A stretch of 64,000 nt of DNA from contig CP060759.1 in assembly GCA_023205875.1 (NCBI GenBank), forward strand, positions 1-64,000, given 5' to 3'. Below the pieces are notes generated by a model. That model saw only the letters and a list, made by a program, of their open reading frames with translations, searched no databases and had not been told where the DNA came from. Positions within the stretch are counted from its first letter, which is position 1; every line of letters starts with the position of its first letter. A program made the position numbers and the translations under genes. Origin of the DNA: Chloropicon primus (taxonomy: Eukaryota > Chlorophyta > Chloropicophyceae > Chloropicales > Chloropicaceae). Shown piece after piece: positions 56,000 through 64,000 of this stretch.

Positions 56000-56835
56000 C
56001 TAGGCCTTTGGGTACTGAGGATGCTGGCCGGGGTAACCCTGGCCAGGAACTGGGACGCCCTGGGCCTGGCCAGTGCTGTGGTTGATGGTTGGGTACTGGA
56101 AAGTCAGCCCTGGGTTCGCCGTCATCACCGCCTGAGGTGGAGCAAGCATCGGGTTGCCCTCAACGATGGGGCAGATGCACTGCATGTTCTCGTTACGGAA
56201 CTTGATCTGGTCCCTGTGCTGGGTCTGCATGCACGCGCAGACGCTGCAGTACACCAAGTCCGCGACGGCGTCTACGGTCTGCGCGGCTTCTCTGAGGCCT
56301 GGCTCGAATATGGACGCGATGTAGCACACGCAAGCGAGTCCCTGCAAGGCGACCATGGTGTTGAACAAGCAGTTGTCGCACTTGGTGTTCTCCAACTGCA
56401 TCTCGTCCTGGAGAAGGTACCTCGTCGCCAAGACGGAGTTGGGGAAGCAACAGGACACCTCCAGGCAGAGGCAGACCTCTGGGCACTGCTCCTCCTTCAT
56501 CCTTCCACTGCAGGGCAAGAGGCCCTGGCAGCAAGTGTAGAACCTCATGTCTCCGTGAAGGGCCTCCTGACGGTTCGAGTAGGACACGCAGGGAGAGCAG
56601 AAGACGGCCAAGCAGCAGAACAGAGGATTCGAAAAGCAAGCGCTCTTCATCTCCGTCTGCCAGGTGTAGCTATACTGGCCACGGTTGTTGTACATCATCT
56701 TCCTCTGCTCCAGCTTGGCCTGCAAAGAAAAGGAAAGGTCAGCACAGGGCCGCGAGGCTTTCCAACAGGAGACTGGCTCTCGAACAGAAGACTTACCTCC
56801 CTCAAACTGGGTTTGCCGCCTCCGTTGTTCATCAT
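56000..56835 (-). CDS. PLAC8-like Cys-rich membrane protein, copy 1, one intron
   Basis: Exons 56835-56797 and 56719-56000 with a 77-nt intron (gtaagt...tttgcag) give a 252-residue protein starting MMNNGGGKPSLRE. A Cys-rich core (SACFSNPLFCCLAVFCSPCV, FYTCCQGLLPCSGRMKEEQC, CLCLEVSCCFPNSVLATR, TKCDNCLFNTMVALQGLACV, LVYCSVCACMQTQH) matches a plant PLAC8-like family in Cys spacing, with two membrane-associated helices. The C-terminus is Pro/Gly/Gln-rich. PLAC8/cell-number-regulator proteins are linked to metal or calcium transport and organ size in plants. The duplication breakpoint lies only about 30 bp before this ATG, so the native promoter has been replaced by lyase-gene sequence. Confidence 0.85.
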
Positions 56836-56872
56836 CTTGTCTTGTCTTTCATGGGCGTTCTCGTCTCGTCTC

Positions 56873-57377
56873 CTACCCCCTGAGTCTCCTGGGGGTTTCG
56901 ATAAACGCCATGCAAGAAGCGTTATCGTTATTGGGGTGGAGAGAAGGACGGGTTCCGGAGCAGATTCCTTGAACCAATACACTAGAGACAGCGAGTCCTT
57001 CGTCGCTCGACGACGACGACGAGCCTGCCGTGGAAGCGGAAGTGCGAGGGAGGAGCGACATCGTTCTCGCCGAAGTGGTCACGACCAGCGACGAGGGGGG
57101 GGCAGGCTGGAGGGCGAACGGCCCGCTCAAGCTGCGGGTCACCAACGTGCAGACGGGAGTGAAAGAGATCGAGGTCACGCTGCCCTCTGGGGTGGGAAGG
57201 GACGTCAAGGATCTGATCAGCTTGTTGTCTAGTTTTGGGTTGAACCTCCAGGACCAGGACCAGCAGCAGCAGGAGCCGGTCACAAAGGCAGTGGGAGGGA
57301 AGGACTATTTGATCGATTCAGTCAACGAGGGCAAAAGGATCGAGGTTTGGATCGACGACGACTCGGCATCGACATGA
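56873..57377 (+). pseudogene. duplicated 3' fragment of lyase-family gene
   Basis: Copy of the last third of the 54432-55871 gene, created by the tandem duplication. It has no 5' part of the coding sequence. Relative to the parent it carries a 52-bp deletion (parent around 55393-55445), a short insertion near 56921 and a 17-bp loss in the GAC repeat. The reading frame closes soon after VPEQIP. The downstream frame (57030-57377), encoding the C-terminal extension, is intact and ends at the same stop as the parent. Since PLAC8 copy 1 starts head-to-head beside it, this sequence may now serve as that gene's promoter. Confidence 0.9.
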
Positions 57378-57505
57378 CTCGTTCGTTCGTTCGTTCCTCG
57401 CCTCGTCGTCGTAGCCGATTTGTTTCGTAAGTTGTATGTATTTTTTGAGAGCTAGTCTTGTTTGTTTATTACATTGTGTGTATTCCTCCACTGATGTGGT
57501 GTCCA

Positions 57506-58341
57506 CTAGGCCTTTGGGTACTGAGGATGCTGGCCGGGGTAACCCTGGCCAGGAACTGGGACGCCCTGGGCCTGGCCAGTGCTGTGGTTGATGGTTGGGT
57601 ACTGGAAAGTCAGCCCTGGGTTCGCCGTCATCACCGCCTGAGGTGGAGCAAGCATCGGGTTGCCCTCAACGATGGGGCAGATGCACTGCATGTTCTCGTT
57701 ACGGAACTTGATCTGGTCCCTGTGCTGGGTCTGCATGCACGCGCAGACGCTGCAGTACACCAAGTCCGCGACGGCGTCTACGGTCTGCGCGGCTTCTCTG
57801 AGGCCTGGCTCGAATATGGACGCGATGTAGCACACGCAAGCGAGTCCCTGCAAGGCGACCATGGTGTTGAACAAGCAGTTGTCGCACTTGGTGTTCTCCA
57901 ACTGCATCTCGTCCTGGAGAAGGTACCTCGTCGCCAAGACGGAGTTGGGGAAGCAACAGGACACCTCCAGGCAGAGGCAGACCTCTGGGCACTGCTCCTC
58001 CTTCATCCTTCCACTGCAGGGCAAGAGGCCCTGGCAGCAAGTGTAGAACCTCATGTCTCCGTGAAGGGCCTCCTGACGGTTCGAGTAGGACACGCAGGGA
58101 GAGCAGAAGACGGCCAAGCAGCAGAACAGAGGATTCGAAAAGCAAGCGCTCTTCATCTCCGTCTGCCAGGTGTAGCTATACTGGCCACGGTTGTTGTACA
58201 TCATCTTCCTCTGCTCCAGCTTGGCCTGCAAAGAAAAGGAAAGGTCAGCACAGGGCCGCGAGGCTTTCCAACAGGAGACTGACTCTCGAACAGAAGACTT
58301 ACCTCCCTCAAACTGGCTTTGCCGCCTCCGTTGTTCATCAT
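57506..58341 (-). CDS. PLAC8-like Cys-rich membrane protein, copy 2, one intron
   Basis: Exons 58341-58303 and 58225-57506 have the same 77-nt intron as copy 1. The 252-residue product differs from copy 1 by my reading only at residue 9 (MMNNGGGKASLRE versus KPSLRE). An intronic difference (gactgactc versus gactggctc) and one in the leader are also visible. This copy keeps the original upstream sequence (58342 onward, with tctcgcagcagcttc), so it is probably the one with the ancestral promoter. The near-identity reflects either very recent duplication or gene conversion. Confidence 0.88.
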
Positions 58342-58636
58342 CTTGTCTTGTCTTTCTTGGGCGTTCTCGTCTCGTCTCTCGCAGCAGCTTCAACACAAAA
58401 GGGAAAGAAAGTCGACCAAAGGTACCCTCTTGGACAACTGCACCAAAGTCTCTCGGCGTCTGCTGTAAGTAGTAAGTCCTCGCTCGCTCCTCGCACGCTG
58501 ACTCTTTGCGGCGTCTTTCGTTCTTCTGTTTTTGGGATCTTGGTGGGTGGTTCGAGACGAAGGGAGGCCAAAGCAGCAATGCAATGCAGGAACAATGAAA
58601 CGCATGGATGGAAAGAAAGTCTTGACTTGACAGCAG

Positions 58637-59675
58637 TCACCCGGGTCGATAAGCCGGCGGCAGCGTGTTTGTCTCCTCGCCCAGAGTCATGGCGCGGGCT
58701 CTCCTCCACTTCATGGCCTTCCTCACTGTTCCCCTCATCTTCTTCAAAGGGCGGTGGTGGTTGCCCTTTGACCTCTTGCGCCTCCTTGCTCTGGCGCGCC
58801 TCGACACCTCGTGGTGGTAGCTTGGGGAGGGAGGAGAAACGAAGCGCGTCAGTCGAGTCATCATTCATCGAGGTCGTGAAAACGCGGTGCACCTACCTGT
58901 AATCGCCATCTTTTCCCCTTGGCCCCTCCCCCTCCCGAGCCTGTGCGCACAACCCGCAGGTGTACCGGCAGAAGCTGGACGCCGTCCCCGCGGTGAGATC
59001 GCAAAAGCCATAAAACAATTGCTCCGCGCAGGTGAATTCTCCCGCACGAGTCCTCACGTCGCAGCAACTGGGGTCTTCTGGATCGCAAAGGACGCCCTCC
59101 TCCGAATCGACGCCCTCCTCCCTTGGCACGAGGATCTCGTCCATCACCAGCAAAAGGCCGTTGCAGGCCTGGATGCTACGCAACAGTCTCGCCTCGCCGT
59201 TCAGGGTCACCCTTGTCGAGCTCGGATCCACCACCAGCGAGGAGCAGTTCTTGCAGAGCGTCTCGATCTCAAACGGCCCGCTCCCCTCCTCCAGCTCCTT
59301 GTTGCGGTAGTTGTCGTACCCCGACGTCGTGGCGACGTGGTAGCTGATCAGCTTCAAGAGCTCGATCCCGAGCAACTCGGCATCTTGGTTCGGGCCAGGC
59401 TCCTCCCCCTCGTCCCGGAGCCTCTCGAAGGCGGCGTCGATCGGCGCGAGGACCAGGTAAGGCCCTGGGCCGTCGAGGTTCTCGTCGAGGGAGAGGTCCT
59501 TCAGAGCGCGCGAGAAGAACACCAAGTCGTCCTCGTTCTCGATCCGAAAGCGCAGGGTGTCGAAGCACTTGCCGTCGCCCTGCGCCTCGGCACAACCACA
59601 AACAAGGAGGGAGACCAGCAGAAGGAGGGGGAGGAAGCGGAAGCGGTCGGTGGTGGCGCGGCACGTCATCGTCAT
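58637..59675 (-). CDS. secreted fasciclin (FAS1) protein with ShK-like Cys module and basic tail
   Basis: Signal peptide (FLPLLLLVSLLVCGCAEA) then one FAS1 domain (about 35-185; FFSRALKDLSLDENLDGPGP, YLVLAPIDAAFERLRDEGE, CNGLLLVMDEILVP) and a six-Cys module (CDPEDPSCCD ... FTCAEQLFYGFCDL ... CRYTCGLC) like ShKT domains. Unspliced, the frame stops just after GDYR at 58893. The stop overlaps a donor (ACAG|gtaggt), and a 76-nt intron (58896-58821, acceptor ccccaag) keeps the frame. It adds a very basic tail (YHHEVSRRARARRRKRSKGN to LPPAYRPG) ending at 58637. Both versions are plausible; spliced length is 320 residues. FAS1 proteins mediate adhesion and matrix binding. Confidence 0.75.
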
Positions 59676-59847
59676 GGAAGGAGTAACGCCCGTGGCCGCG
59701 GCCCCCGTCTCGTCGTCCTTTCCTCTGATCGGAGGCCTCGGAAATGAACGAAAATTGGTCGAATTTTTGGCGGGAGCTCAGATGATGCTGGGGAGGACTG
59801 ACTCGGGACACAGGGGGAAAGATTTGATTGCTCGTGATGCATTGATT

Positions 59848-60774
59848 TTAGCAAGGCCTCCAGCCGGCACCCTCGTGGACGGCGCTGGACCGAGCGTCCG
59901 AGCACCAGCGTGGATCGAGGACGTAGCAGACACTTCTCGTCTTCTTGCTCCGGGCGGCATTCTCGGAGGCCCACTCCAACGCTTCCTTCTCCCAGTACTT
60001 GCCAAAGAAGTCGGCGTAACCGTAAGAGTCCGACTTCTTGTTGTCCTCGAGCTGGGAGACTGCCTCACCGATCCTGCGGCCGAAGGACTTGGCCATCGAC
60101 ACGAGGATGTCCTTGTTGAGCTCAAAGCAGCCGCTCTTCCCGGTGTTCGCGCCCCCTGACATCCCGTCCGGAGTGCACTCGCAAGCATCGCCCGAGTAGT
60201 CATCGCCCGAGTAGTCATCGCCCGAGTAGTCGTCGCCCGAGTAGTCGTAGTCGCGGTAATCTCCTGCATCATCGTCGTCGTCGTCGTCCCCGGCGGGCGC
60301 GCCGGGGGAGAGGAGCCCGTCGATCACGACCAGCGCGCCGTTGCACGTCCGAATCGTCTCCAAGGCCCTCGCCTCCCCCCCGTTCAGGAGCGTCTGGCCG
60401 CCCTCGATGCGCACGTTCACCTCGGCGCAGTCGCTTCCGCAAAGTGTCTCAAAATCCACGTCGTCGCCGGGGCGCAGCCCGAGGTACTCCTTGCTCCCCT
60501 GCAGGAGGATGTGCCCGCGGATGAGCTCCTTGAGGGAGGACTCCAGCAGCGCTCCGTCCGTGATGGACTCGAAGGCGGAGTCCAGCGGGGCAAGCACGAC
60601 GTATGGCCCGGGTCCGTCCAGAGACGCGTCCAGAGACGTCTCCCTCAACGCCTTGGAGAAGTAGGTGAGTTCCCGGTCGCTGTCGACGGCGTCCAAAACC
60701 GTTTCCCCGCACTCCTGGGCCCCTGCTCCTGCACCGAGGACGAGCACGAGGAGGAGGCCCGCAATAATCCTCAT
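59848..60774 (-). CDS. secreted fasciclin (FAS1) protein with C-terminal Cys/Trp module
   Basis: Predicted 308 residues from MRIIAGLLLVLVLGAGAGAQ, a signal peptide (alternative Met at 60792). One FAS1 domain follows (YFSKALRETSLDASLDGPGP, YVVLAPLDSAFESITDG, CNGALVVIDGLLSP). Next is an Asp/Tyr/Ser/Gly linker with a DDYSG repeat encoded by a 15-bp minisatellite (about 60186-60250). The end is a Cys module: CECTPDGMSGGANTGKSGCF ... GRRIGEAVSQ ... CYVLDPRWCSDARSS ... GAGWRPC. The same end module is present in the 61320-62465 protein. The ShK-like module found in both neighbours is missing here. Confidence 0.85.
   Translation of the reverse strand: MRIIAGLLLVLVLGAGAGAQECGETVLDAVDSDRELTYFSKALRETSLDASLDGPGPYVVLAPLDSAFESITDGALLESSLKELIRGHILLQGSKEYLGLRPGDDVDFETLCGSDCAEVNVRIEGGQTLLNGGEARALETIRTCNGALVVIDGLLSPGAPAGDDDDDDDAGDYRDYDYSGDDYSGDDYSGDDYSGDACECTPDGMSGGANTGKSGCFELNKDILVSMAKSFGRRIGEAVSQLEDNKKSDSYGYADFFGKYWEKEALEWASENAARSKKTRSVCYVLDPRWCSDARSSAVHEGAGWRPC
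60186..60250 (-). repeat. 15-bp coding minisatellite (DDYSG repeat)
   Basis: tcatcgcccgagtag-type units follow one another about four times with single-base differences (tcatcg versus tcgtcg, synonymous for Asp). Confidence 0.88.
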
Positions 60775-61319
60775 CCGACGGTTCAGGCCCATTGGTGAAT
60801 ATATCCAACTTGTTCCAACCACCGATGCCTATGCCTCTGCCTCCGTTCTTGTCTGGTGATGCTGCTGCTGCTGCTGCTGATGATGATGTTGGTACTATTG
60901 GTGATGATTGCTGCTGTTGCTGTTGCTGATGCTGACGTTGGTGATGTTGGTGATGTTGGTGATGTTGGAGTTATAACGGTGATCCCTCCCTCCCTTGCTT
61001 CCTTCCTGGTGTGTTGACCCTTGACCACCACCATGAGATCCATCTCCAAAATTTTGGGGATTCAAATGATTTGCATTCCAAGAATGAGAAACGCGTAGTC
61101 GTCGTCTCGCATCAGCGCCAGCAGCGCAACGTTACCACTGTGTCGTCGTCGTCGCCGCCGCATCAGCTCAGAACCAGAAGCGCAACGTCTTACCACTGTG
61201 TCGTCGTCGGCGGCGCACCAGCATCAGCATCGTGATCATCTTACCGCCGCCTCGTCGTCGTGGTTTTAGAGAACCAGAACCGTTACGGTGTGCCACGTTT
61301 TATCGTAACGGCTGAGGGG
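60775..61319. repeat. divergent spacer with GTTGGTGAT and CTG repeats
   Basis: CTGCTGCTGCTGCTG followed by ATGATGATG (60860-60890), a (GTTGGTGAT)n array at about 60932-60966, and imperfect repeats of GCGCAACGTTACCACTGTGT with TCGTCGTCG (61130-61150 and 61179-61212). It separates the two divergent FAS1 genes and probably holds both promoters. No gene seen. Confidence 0.75.
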
Positions 61320-62465
61320 ATGGTGGCGTCGTCGTCATCGTCGTCGTGGCTCGTCAAGGTTGTCCTGGTGCTCCTGTCGTCGAGCGCGCTGGTGGCCTCG
61401 GTGGCGTGGGCGCAGGGTGCGGGTGCTTGCTTCGACACCCTTGGCAGGCAGATCGACAGCAGGAATGATTTGAGGTACTTCTCGAGCGCGCTCCGGGAGG
61501 CCGAGCTCGACGCCTCGCTCGACGGCCCGGGGCCGTACCTCGTCCTCGCGCCCTCGGACAAGGCGTTCGAGTCCCTCCGGTCGGACGAGTCCGGGGACCT
61601 GCTAAACATGGAGCTGTCCAAGCTGGTCGCCTTCCATCTCGCGGGCGCCAAGGGGTACGAGGACTTTTTGCGCTCGAGGGCGGGCCAATCCTTTGGCCTC
61701 AGCACCCTCTGCAGCGACTGCGGCAACCTGGAGGTCACTTCCCTCCAGTCGGGCCAGGTCCTGGTGGGCGAAGCGAGGGTCGAGTCGACTCTGGAGACGT
61801 GCAATGGGCTTCTGGTCGTCATCGACGAGATTCTCAGGCCGGGAAGGAGCGTTCCGGGGTCCTCGCCGCCGGAGCTGGAGTGCTCCTCCTCGGACCCGTC
61901 GTGCTGCGACGCGCCCCCCCCGGAGTATTCCTGCATGGAGCAGAAGATCTGGGGCAAGTGCGACGAGGCTTGGCTCGTCGTGGGCGGCTACTGCAAGTTC
62001 ACATGCGGACGGTGCGGAACTAGACCCACGTTCCGTGAGCCCGCCCGTGAGCAGCCCGAGGAGGAGATTGGTCGCCGCGGGGGGGATTCCGGCCGGGGAT
62101 CCCGGAGGCAGCCCCGGTCCCCCGCCAGGTACCCTTGCGAGTGCACGAACGACGGTTACTCTGGAAACGTTCAAACTGACCGCCGCGGCTGCTTCACCAT
62201 CAACGTGGCGGAGGAGGCCGCGGCGAGGTACGCCGGCAACGCGGGAGGCAGGGTCGGCGAGGCCATCGCCGGATACTGGGGCGGGGACGCCGCTCAGTTC
62301 TCCTCCTACTTTGCGGGCCTGTGGAGCAACGTCGCCCAGAGCTGGGCCCGGACCAACATGAGAGATTCTACCACGAACATCTGCTACGTGGTCGATCCGC
62401 AAAACTGCGCTTCCTCGAGGGAGAGCGAGCTCTTCCCCGGGGCTCGCTGGCGCTCCTGCGACTAG
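61320..62465 (+). CDS. secreted fasciclin (FAS1) protein with both ShK-like and C-terminal Cys/Trp modules
   Basis: Predicted 381 residues from MVASSSSSSWLVKVVLVLL, a signal peptide. One FAS1 domain follows (YFSSALREAELDASLDGPGP, YLVLAPSDKAFESLRSDES, CNGLLVVIDEILRPG), then an ShK-like module (CSSSDPSCCDAPP ... YSCMEQKIWGKCDEAW ... CKFTCGRCG). After an Arg/Gly/Pro-rich linker comes the end module (CECTNDGYSGNVQTDRRGCF ... GRVGEAIAGYW ... CYVVDPQNCASSRESEL ... GARWRSC). This is the fullest architecture of the three clustered FAS1 proteins; each of the other two carries only one of the two Cys modules. Confidence 0.87.
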   Translation: MVASSSSSSWLVKVVLVLLSSSALVASVAWAQGAGACFDTLGRQIDSRNDLRYFSSALREAELDASLDGPGPYLVLAPSDKAFESLRSDESGDLLNMELSKLVAFHLAGAKGYEDFLRSRAGQSFGLSTLCSDCGNLEVTSLQSGQVLVGEARVESTLETCNGLLVVIDEILRPGRSVPGSSPPELECSSSDPSCCDAPPPEYSCMEQKIWGKCDEAWLVVGGYCKFTCGRCGTRPTFREPAREQPEEEIGRRGGDSGRGSRRQPRSPARYPCECTNDGYSGNVQTDRRGCFTINVAEEAAARYAGNAGGRVGEAIAGYWGGDAAQFSSYFAGLWSNVAQSWARTNMRDSTTNICYVVDPQNCASSRESELFPGARWRSCD

Positions 62466-62921
62466 CCGGGCTGTTCAAGATGCATGATGTAAGTGGATGA
62501 AACAGCAACTAACAACAGCAAGCTCACTGTTGCCTTTGCAAAACATATACATATATAGACGTCTCTCTCTCCCTCCCCCTCTCTCCCTCCTCGTTCCTCG
62601 TCCTCCACCGCAACTCGTTGACCCTTCTTCTGGTTCCCCCCACCTTTCTTGACTTCCCTCCTTCCCCCTTGCGTCCTCCTGAACCTCTCCAGCTCACTCC
62701 CCCTCTCGGCGCCATGCCAGCCTAATTAGGGCTCCAGAGGCTTTATCAGCGCGGGGGGCGACCTCATCTAAACAAGGAGAGAGAGAGGGGGGCGTGTTAT
62801 ATATGTATTGTTTCTATATATAAAAAAGATATGAAATATATGATTGGGAGAGAGACAGAGAGAGACATCGGTTGCTCGAGGAGAAGATGAAGAAGACGAG
62901 AAAAAAAAAGCATGATGAAAG
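62466..62921. other. spacer with (CT)-rich and unusually AT-rich blocks
   Basis: CATATACATATATAGACG (62546-62563), a CTCTCCCTCCCC tract (62565-62590), and an AT-rich block (62797-62845, TATATATGTATTG, ATATATAAAAAAG). This is the most AT-rich part of the window and marks the change to the compositionally different last ORF. No gene seen. Confidence 0.6.
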
Positions 62922-64000
62922 CTAAGCTGCGGAATGGAAGTACTTGTCGGTCCACGTGTCTGCCTTGTTACGCGCGTGCGGGTTCGGCTGCACGCCAATC
63001 TGCGACGCGTGCAGCTTCAGGCACGTCTTCCCAGGCTGCGACTCCGATTGCAGGTACCCTTTCGCCTCCAGCTCTGCCGCGGGGATGATCCAAAAGTATG
63101 CTTTGCCTTCCACCCACGCCACCGCCACTAGCTCGTCGAACGCCCCTGCCGGGTAAGGATCTTGCAGCCGCTTGCCCGCCTCGTCACGCCCGGCGTAGGT
63201 GTTCAGGCTGCACATAAACCCGGCGGCGCCGTTAGACGCCGCGCTCGCCGTCTTGAACTGCTGGCGCGTCGTCGCATCCTTGAGCAGGTCGACTTGGGTG
63301 TTCTGTCCCTCGGGGAAGGCGTAGCGGTGCTTTGGGAAGCTCGCCTTGAACGCGTCGATGCCGCGCATCTCGAGCGCTTGGGCCGCGGACGCGAAGTCGT
63401 GCCGCGCGGCGTGCTCGGTGACGGTCGTCCACCGACACAGATGGGCCTGGGCCTGGGCCTGCTCGCTCAGCCATTGCACGAGCGCGTCGAGGTTGAGGTC
63501 ACGCGCGAGCGCGAGCTCACAGTTCTTGCGGCGGGGGGTGACGCTCAGGTCCAGCTTGCCGCGCTCGTTCAGCGCGTTGCCGTTGTACACCCACGCATCG
63601 CCGACGTCGCACCGCCAGCACACCACACACATCCCCGAGTAGCCGGTGACGTTGTGGAAGTTCCACGTATTCGGGCTACCCTTCACGGTGCCGCTCGTCG
63701 TCTTGAGCTGCACCGGCAGCCACGCGTCCTCCTCGCTCAGGCGGAGGAGGACGTCGGCTTTCGTACCGTCGTTTAGCACGAGCGCCGCGCTCGCGGGGAA
63801 GGTCGCCTCCCATCTGGCGACGAGGGCGAGCGCCACTTCGCGCTCCGTGGCGGAGTTCCGGCCGTAGATCGCCAGGTTGCGGGCGCGCTTCACCGCGAGC
63901 GCGGCTCGGTCGGTCTCCCTCTTCTTGAGTTTGCCCGCGCGGTACGCCTCGAGGGCGGCGACGGCCTCCGCCACGGTGGCGAAGTATTCCGGGCGGCGAC
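62922..64000 (-). CDS. PD-(D/E)XK nuclease-like protein, partial at window edge
   Basis: The frame is open from the stop at 62922 through the window end with no ATG near the edge (PEYFATVAEAVAALEAYRAG), so the N-terminus lies outside. At least 355 residues. A segment RNLAIYGRNSATEREVALAL ... DGTKADVLLRLS ... WLPVQLKTTS has the D ... (Q/E)xK layout of PD-(D/E)XK nucleases, with Gln where Glu is usual. The rest (GMCVVCWRCDVGDAWVYNG, FDELVAVAWVEGKAYFWIIP, KTCLKLHAS, ADTWTDKYFHS) looks like a second, related alpha/beta domain. Arginine is mostly CGC/CGG here, unlike the AGG-rich neighbours. Together with the AT-rich flank this suggests transfer or a mobile or viral source. Family not confirmed. 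Confidence 0.65.
   Translation of the reverse strand, partial: RRPEYFATVAEAVAALEAYRAGKLKKRETDRAALAVKRARNLAIYGRNSATEREVALALVARWEATFPASAALVLNDGTKADVLLRLSEEDAWLPVQLKTTSGTVKGSPNTWNFHNVTGYSGMCVVCWRCDVGDAWVYNGNALNERGKLDLSVTPRRKNCELALARDLNLDALVQWLSEQAQAQAHLCRWTTVTEHAARHDFASAAQALEMRGIDAFKASFPKHRYAFPEGQNTQVDLLKDATTRQQFKTASAASNGAAGFMCSLNTYAGRDEAGKRLQDPYPAGAFDELVAVAWVEGKAYFWIIPAAELEAKGYLQSESQPGKTCLKLHASQIGVQPNPHARNKADTWTDKYFHSAA

Larger units (their letters stand above)
55296..58378. repeat. recent tandem duplication, about 1.5 kb x 2
   Basis: Unit A (55296-56864) and unit B (56865-58370) are direct repeats. Each runs from inside the lyase-family gene through the adjacent PLAC8-like gene. Offset is 1569 bp at the left side and 1506 bp at the right because unit B carries a 52-bp deletion, a +6-bp change and a -17-bp change in the lyase part. 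Elsewhere I found only a handful of substitutions. The octamer ctcgtctc stands at 55296-55303, 56865-56872 and 58371-58378, so the junction formed at 8-bp microhomology. Confidence 0.95.

Noticed and set aside
55952-58282. Plus-strand frames across both PLAC8-like copies (426 and 274 codons)
   Set aside because: Antisense to the intron-containing PLAC8-like genes; the Cys-rich minus-strand product is clearly the conserved one.
58689-58820. 43-residue hydrophobic plus-strand ORF (MARALLHFMAFL...)
   Set aside because: It lies exactly opposite the putative last exon of the FAS1 gene (58820-58637), which reads as a continuous basic tail in frame; more likely a shadow.

Overview
The window is the left end of a nuclear chromosome of a photosynthetic eukaryote. 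Genes are dense, on both strands, and either intronless or with a few short GT-AG introns (76 to 196 nt by my reading). Several genes point to the green lineage. They are a cycloartenol-synthase-type oxidosqualene cyclase, a CGLD27/Ycf36 (DUF1230) plastid protein, an organellar ssDNA-binding protein with the plant PDF motif, a plant-type PLAC8-like Cys-rich protein and an mTERF-like protein. A circularly permuted tRNA-Ala gene, of a kind known from tiny green and red algae, also fits a picoplanktonic green alga. A Chloropicon-like or prasinophyte genome would fit, but I cannot prove the species.

Layout. Bases 1-210 are degenerate CCTAAA/CCTAACAA telomere-like repeats, followed by about 4.5 copies of a 198-bp subtelomeric repeat (221-1112) and a gene-free kilobase. 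From 2.1 to 8.3 kb: centrin-like protein, TrmB/METTL1 tRNA methyltransferase, a coiled-coil protein with a 30-bp coding minisatellite, OSB, the permuted tRNA-Ala(CGC), and a DNAJC9-like J protein. From 8.6 to 23.2 kb: a five-span membrane protein, a TLC-domain protein, cycloartenol synthase, organellar uL18, a small unknown protein, an EGF/RING-H2 membrane protein and an RRM protein. From 23.3 to 34.2 kb: TMEM192-like, a 55-residue Cys-rich mini-protein, a 1,586-residue apple/acyltransferase-3/propeller-like fusion, bL34, ARMC6-like and mTERF-like. From 34.8 to 48.0 kb: a membrane-anchored NTF2-like protein, a small membrane protein, an STK32-like kinase, ATG4, an OATP-type transporter, a TPR protein with a signal peptide and a TPR-armadillo protein. 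From 48.4 to 55.9 kb: CGLD27, an SH3 adaptor, RBX1, a ketopantoate-reductase-like protein and an isocitrate-lyase/PEP-mutase family enzyme.

Bases 55296-58378 hold a recent 1.5-kb tandem duplication. It made two nearly identical PLAC8-like genes and a dead 3' fragment of the lyase gene, with an 8-bp microhomology at the junction. Next comes a cluster of three secreted fasciclin (FAS1) proteins that mix two Cys-rich C-terminal modules in different combinations (58.6-62.5 kb). The last ORF (62922 to the window edge) uses arginine codons unlike its neighbours and resembles a PD-(D/E)XK nuclease; it is cut by the window end.

As is usual for eukaryotes, neighbours are not operons. Two sets do belong together: the duplicated PLAC8/lyase block and the FAS1 cluster. 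The spacers are rich in simple repeats close to start codons, and interstitial CCTAAAA tracts recur away from the chromosome end.
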